Positions 7,284 through 9,787 of a DNA stretch of 9,787 nt are shown in pieces. The stretch comes from Betaproteobacteria bacterium RBG_16_58_11 (GTDB taxonomy: Bacteria; Pseudomonadota; Gammaproteobacteria; Burkholderiales; Thiobacteraceae), in assembly GCA_001770235.1 (NCBI GenBank), contig MEQN01000150.1:952-10738 (forward strand), in the 5' to 3' direction. Each line of letters starts with the position of its first letter. The first letter of the stretch is position 1. Under the pieces are notes generated by a model, which saw only the letters and a list, made by a program, of their open reading frames with translations, did not search any database and was not told where the DNA came from. A program made the position numbers and the translations under genes.

Positions 7284-7601
7284 TTAAATGATTGTTTCGG
7301 TGCGAACCCATTCCAGGTAGGCAGGCAAACCGGCCACCAATGGGACTGCGATGATCTCGGGAAGTTCGTAGGGATGGTGCGCCCGAATGGCGGCTTCCAG
7401 CGCCGGATAGCGCGCGCGCGTGGTTTTGATGAACACGGGCACTTCAGCCGCGGTTTCCACCTGGCCCTGCCACCGGTACACTGAGGTGCAGGGCGATAGC
7501 ACGTTCACGCACGCCGCCAAGCGCTGTTCAATAAGAACGGCCGCAAGTTTTGCAGCGCTTGCTTGATCCGGCAGGTTGGAAATGACCAGTATCGTCTCCA
7601 T
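7284..7601 (-). CDS. cutA: Divalent-cation tolerance protein CutA
   Basis: CutA1 is a small trimeric, ferredoxin-like protein linked historically to copper and divalent-metal tolerance; its molecular role is not settled. From the ATG at 7601 it has 105 residues, close to the usual size. Visible family features are ETILVISNLPDQASA at the N-terminus, EQRLAACVNVL with the conserved Cys, SVYRWQGQVETAAEV, FIKTTRARYPALEAAI, and HPYELPEIIAVPL. Homologues normally begin near this ATG, yet it has no Shine-Dalgarno at a good distance. A TTG three codons upstream (7610) sits 8 nt after AAGGA (7619-7623 on the complement), so initiation there is possible. It heads the leftward cutA-dsbD pair and starts back to back with fxsA. 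Confidence 0.95.
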   Translation of the reverse strand: METILVISNLPDQASAAKLAAVLIEQRLAACVNVLSPCTSVYRWQGQVETAAEVPVFIKTTRARYPALEAAIRAHHPYELPEIIAVPLVAGLPAYLEWVRTETII

Positions 7602-7603
7602 AT

Positions 7604-7623
7604 AAGGCAAACCATGATTCCTT
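7604..7623. promoter_or_regulatory. Interlocked ribosome-binding sites of cutA and fxsA
   Basis: On the plus strand AAGG (7604-7607) precedes the fxsA ATG (7614) by 6 nt. On the minus strand AAGGA (7623-7619) precedes a TTG start for cutA (7610) by 8 nt. Each Shine-Dalgarno therefore lies within, or beside, the first codons of the opposite gene. There is no room for a promoter between the two starts, so each gene's promoter must lie inside the other's coding sequence. The fxsA site is clear; the cutA site depends on the TTG start being used. Confidence 0.55.
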
Positions 7624-7988
7624 GGCTATTTCTCGCAATTTTACTCGGTTTTCCCCTGCTCGAACTGTGGGTGGCGGTGTTGGTTGCACAGAAAATCGGT
7701 TGGTGGCTGCTGGGCTGGCTGATTGGCGCGGCGTTTATCGGCGTGACCCTGATCCGCGAAGAGCAATTCGCCATCATCGGGCGTTTGATGAGCGCCGTAC
7801 AGCAGGGTCAGGACCCGTTCCGCGCGATTTTCACTTCCGGGCGCTTGATGCTGGCCGGGCTGTTATTGATTTTTCCCGGCGTGATATCGGATGGGCTGGC
7901 GCTGTTGCTGCTGATCTGGCCGCGAGGAAAAGTAAGGCCTACGCAAAAGACAGATGTAATCGAGGGGGAGTTTCGGCGTGAAGAATAG
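7614..7988 (+). CDS. fxsA: FxsA family membrane protein
   Basis: FxsA is a small cytoplasmic-membrane protein known in E. coli for relieving exclusion of phage T7 by the F plasmid when overproduced; its normal role is unclear. This copy has 124 residues, shorter than the 158 of E. coli, mainly in the C-terminal tail. It shows the family pattern: hydrophobic MIPWLFLAILLGFPLLELWV (1-20), a second segment about 27-47, an amphipathic stretch with LIREEQFAIIG and a polar loop QQGQDPF, then a third hydrophobic region (about 77-102) with the signature FPGVISDGLALLLL (87-100), and a charged tail. The start is fixed by AAGG 6 nt upstream; a longer frame beginning at 7563 has no homologous N-terminus. 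It converges on the epimerase-like gene across repeat C. Confidence 0.93.
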   Translation: MIPWLFLAILLGFPLLELWVAVLVAQKIGWWLLGWLIGAAFIGVTLIREEQFAIIGRLMSAVQQGQDPFRAIFTSGRLMLAGLLLIFPGVISDGLALLLLIWPRGKVRPTQKTDVIEGEFRREE

Positions 7989-8011
7989 CGCGTTGATCAG
8001 GGAAAAAGCTG

Positions 8012-8152
8012 CACCGCGAAGGACGCGAAGGGCGCAAAGTAAAACAACGGCTTGACCGAAACAAGGGTGCCAGTCAAAGGGTGAGGCGTTGAATTTACCC
8101 CTCAAGGGGGTATTGAAAAGAACCTTCGCGAACCTTAGCGTCCTTTGCGGTG
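8012..8152. repeat. Modular inverted repeat C (fxsA / epimerase convergent gap)
   Basis: The left arm (8012-8039) is CACCG followed by 9-nt modules ending CGAAG, CGAAG and CAAAG. The right arm (8122-8152), read in reverse complement, is CACCG followed by modules ending CAAAG, CTAAG and CGAAG. The 82-nt interior holds a small hairpin (TACCCC 8096-8101 / GGGGTA 8107-8112). The repeat is centred in the 187-bp gap between the convergent stops: 23 bp from the fxsA stop and 23 bp from the epimerase stop. The arms are less perfect than in repeats A and B. A role as a two-way transcription barrier is possible, but there is no clear T-tract. Nothing else was seen in this gap. Confidence 0.78.
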
Positions 8153-8175
8153 ATCCGCTTTTAGGTTAACAGCAA

Positions 8176-9033
8176 CTACTTCGTCCCCGCATCCACATCC
8201 GGAAACGCCAGCCGCACCCGTAATTCCCGCTTCAGCCGCTTATTCGAGATACGGCGCGATTCATTCAAGAAGGACAACAAGCTCGGGGTAATCTCGGTTT
8301 GGGCCTGGGCGCGGGTGATGCGGCGCGGCTTGGGTAAATTGAAGCGCGTCGCCAGCAGATCGAACCAATCGCCCATTTTGATATTGGAATCATCCGTCGC
8401 GTTGTAGATGCGGCCGGGCTTGCCGCGGTACATCGCGGCGGCGGCGACGCGCGCCAAATCTTCGGCGTGGATGTGGTTGGTGAAGCTGTCTTCGCTTTCA
8501 ATCAGCGTCGGGGTGCCGTTCTTCAAGCGCGCTAACGGCAAACGCTCGCTGGAGTAGATGCCGGGCACGCGCAGGATCGAGACGGTGACCCCGCGCCGGA
8601 TTCCCCATTCGCGTAACTGGGTTTCCGCCGACAGACGGCGCTTGGCGCGCGCGGTGGTGGGGTGCGGTGAGCGCGTCTCTTCGACCCAATGCCCATCGCA
8701 ATTACCGTACACGCCAGTAGTGCTGATATAGACCAAGCGTTGTGGTAGGATTTCGCCCCTATCCAGCACGGCCAATAGGTTGTGCGTGCGCTGATCGACA
8801 TCGCCGGCGCTTTGCGGCGGGGCAAAATGCATCACGCAATGCGCCAGGCCCGCGAGTTTAGACAGGCTCTCCAGATGATCGAGATCGCCAATAATGGGGG
8901 TGATGCCCAAGCGACGTAAATCCTCGGCGCGCGCAGGGGTATGCGTCAGCGCATAAATGCGGCAGGCGGGAAGGAAGCGCTTCACCGCTCTCAAGGCCAC
9001 ATCGCCACAGCCTATAATCAGTAATCGTCGCAT
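8176..9033 (-). CDS. NAD(P)-binding epimerase/dehydratase-like protein (extended SDR, YeeZ-like)
   Basis: This is a Rossmann-fold protein of 285 residues from the ATG at 9033. It opens with MRRLLIIGCGDVALR (nucleotide-binding loop GCGDVA, residues 8-13) and continues with GDLDH (acidic turn, about 49-53), LVYISTTGVYG (100-110), SILRVPGIYSSERLPL (152-167) and FTNHIHAEDLARV (184-196), all as in the SDR family annotated as NAD-dependent epimerase/dehydratase, close to E. coli YeeZ. The classical YxxxK is not evident: where Tyr would stand, four residues before the Lys of ARAKRRLSAE, there is Thr. The substrate is unknown. The start at 9033 is preferred because a sigma70-type promoter at 9061-9088 would fall inside any longer version (an ATG at 9078 also exists). 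It diverges from the reductase gene across 43 bp. Confidence 0.85.
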   Translation of the reverse strand: MRRLLIIGCGDVALRAVKRFLPACRIYALTHTPARAEDLRRLGITPIIGDLDHLESLSKLAGLAHCVMHFAPPQSAGDVDQRTHNLLAVLDRGEILPQRLVYISTTGVYGNCDGHWVEETRSPHPTTARAKRRLSAETQLREWGIRRGVTVSILRVPGIYSSERLPLARLKNGTPTLIESEDSFTNHIHAEDLARVAAAAMYRGKPGRIYNATDDSNIKMGDWFDLLATRFNLPKPRRITRAQAQTEITPSLLSFLNESRRISNKRLKRELRVRLAFPDVDAGTK

Positions 9034-9060
9034 CTTAGTAAAATCCTGGCAGGGGCTGGG

Positions 9061-9088
9061 ATTATAAGGAATTACCATGTCGTTTCAA
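9061..9088 (-). promoter_or_regulatory. Near-consensus sigma70 promoter for the epimerase-like gene
   Basis: On the minus strand, TTGAAA (9088-9083; 5 of 6 to the -35 consensus), a 16-bp spacer, and a perfect TATAAT (9066-9061) lie ahead of the ATG at 9033. Transcription would begin near 9054, leaving a leader of about 20 nt with AGGA 10 nt before the start. The promoter covers the ribosome-binding site and first codons of the divergent reductase gene (ATG at 9077). No experiment is available; the assignment rests on the hexamers and spacing. Confidence 0.6.
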
Positions 9089-9787
9089 ATCACTATTCAG
9101 CCCAGCGGTCATACCTTTACCCCCGAAGCCGACGAAACTGTACTCGAAGCCGCGCTGCGCGAAGGGTATACCTTGCCCTATGGCTGCCGCAATGGCGCGT
9201 GCGGGTCATGCAAGGGCAAGATTATTTCTGGCGTCGTTGACTACGGCGATCACCAGGACACCACGCTCACCGATGAGGAAAAGGCGCAGGGCCTGGCCTT
9301 GTTTTGCTGTGCCACGCCGCTGTCGGATTTGGTGATCGAGTGCCGCGAAGTCGGTGCGTCGAAAGACATCCAAATCAAAACCATGCCGTGCCGGGTGCAG
9401 ACGCTGACCAAGGTCTCGAACGATGTCGCCGTGCTTACGCTCAAACTGCCCGCCAGCGAGCGCATGCAATTCCTCGCCGGCCAGTACATCGATATCCTGC
9501 TCAAAGACGGCAAGCGCCGCAGCTTTTCACTGGCCAACGCGCCGCATGACGACGCCGTGTTGCAACTGCATATCCGACATGTGGCAGGCGGGCAATTCAG
9601 CGAGTATGTTTTTTCTCAGATGCAAGAAAAAGCCATCCTGCGTTTTGAAGGCCCGCTCGGCACCTTCTTTTTGCGTGAAGACAGCGACAAGCCAATCATC
9701 CTGCTTGCCACCGGCACCGGTTTCGCGCCGCTCAAGGGCATCATTGAGCACGCCTTCCATATTGGCATCGATTGCCCGATCACCCTG
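9077..9787 (+). CDS. Ferredoxin-domain NAD(P)H-flavin oxidoreductase, CDP-6-deoxy-delta-3,4-glucoseen reductase-like (C-terminus off the window)
   Basis: The first 237 codons are visible; full-length relatives have about 340. An N-terminal plant-type [2Fe-2S] domain (1-90) carries the cluster motif YGCRNGACGSCKG (C37, C42, C45) and the distal cysteine in LFCCATP (C77 most likely). The FAD-binding domain (about 100-200) has RRSFSLANAP (147-156) and GPLGTFFLR (192-200). The NAD(P) domain begins with LLATGTGFAPLKGII (209-223). The protein should pass electrons from NAD(P)H through FAD to the iron-sulphur cluster and on to a partner. The usual annotation comes from the deoxysugar reductase AscD (E3); with no sugar-nucleotide genes in view, the true partner is uncertain. 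AAGGA (9066-9070) 6 nt before the ATG fixes the start. It is divergent from the epimerase-like gene. Confidence 0.9.
   Translation, partial: MSFQITIQPSGHTFTPEADETVLEAALREGYTLPYGCRNGACGSCKGKIISGVVDYGDHQDTTLTDEEKAQGLALFCCATPLSDLVIECREVGASKDIQIKTMPCRVQTLTKVSNDVAVLTLKLPASERMQFLAGQYIDILLKDGKRRSFSLANAPHDDAVLQLHIRHVAGGQFSEYVFSQMQEKAILRFEGPLGTFFLREDSDKPIILLATGTGFAPLKGIIEHAFHIGIDCPITL

Noticed and set aside
7563..7613. Upstream extension of fxsA from a start at 7563.
   Set aside because: The added 17 residues resemble no FxsA N-terminus and are antisense to cutA, whereas AAGG precedes the ATG at 7614 at a proper distance.
8096..8112. Small hairpin TACCCC/GGGGTA inside repeat C as a separate terminator.
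   Set aside because: Only 6 bp of stem and no T-tract; it may be part of the repeat interior.
3035..8152. CRISPR array or tandem satellite as an explanation for the CGGAG modules.
   Set aside because: Modules are only 8-9 nt, have no spacers, occur three per arm in inverted pairs, and no cas gene is present.
9013..9018. TATAAT on the plus strand as a -10 for the reductase gene.
   Set aside because: No acceptable -35 lies 15-18 bp upstream, and the bases encode the conserved nucleotide-binding strand of the epimerase-like protein on the other strand.
9034..9078. Longer epimerase starting at the ATG at 9078.
   Set aside because: The extra 15 residues precede the Rossmann strand without purpose and the stretch contains the likely promoter's -10 hexamer.

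Overview
The window carries ordinary chromosomal housekeeping genes of a Gram-negative proteobacterium. The gene order aroQ-accB-accC-prmA-zinc ribbon/DUF3426, preceded by cutA-dsbD-thioredoxin and headed by fxsA, together with the GC-rich codon use, suggests a betaproteobacterium, possibly of the Nitrosomonadales/Gallionellaceae kind. This is inferred from gene content only. There is no rRNA, tRNA, prophage, transposase gene or CRISPR array.

Layout. From 7601 down to base 1, eight genes run leftward on the minus strand: cutA, dsbD, a membrane-anchored TlpA-type thioredoxin, aroQ, accB, accC, prmA and a zinc-ribbon/DUF3426 membrane protein cut by the left edge. fxsA (7614-7988, plus) is divergent from cutA, with almost no DNA between the start codons. 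An NAD-binding epimerase-like gene (8176-9033, minus) converges on fxsA. It diverges from a plus-strand gene for a ferredoxin-domain flavin reductase that runs off the right edge. No gap without a gene exceeds 190 bases.

How the genes work together. CutA, DsbD and the TlpA-like protein form a periplasmic metal/thiol-redox block: DsbD carries electrons across the inner membrane and the anchored thioredoxin is a likely client. AroQ makes 3-dehydroshikimate in the shikimate pathway. AccB and AccC are the biotin carrier and biotin carboxylase of acetyl-CoA carboxylase. PrmA methylates ribosomal protein L11. The catalytic motifs seen in the complete enzymes are intact, except that the epimerase-like protein lacks the usual SDR tyrosine.

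The unusual content is between the genes. Every gap of 50 bp or more is filled by one of two repeat families. The first is a REP-type element (GTAG plus a 20-bp palindrome), solo after accC and as an inverted pair after the TlpA-like gene. The second is a long inverted repeat whose arms are three tandem 8- or 9-nt modules ending in CGGAG/CGAAG/CAAAG; it lies between accB and accC, between dsbD and the thioredoxin gene, and between fxsA and the epimerase gene. Other points of note are a DsbD with two N-terminal alpha-type domains, interlocked ribosome-binding sites of cutA and fxsA, and a near-consensus promoter on top of the start of the neighbouring divergent gene. I saw no wholly new multi-gene system.
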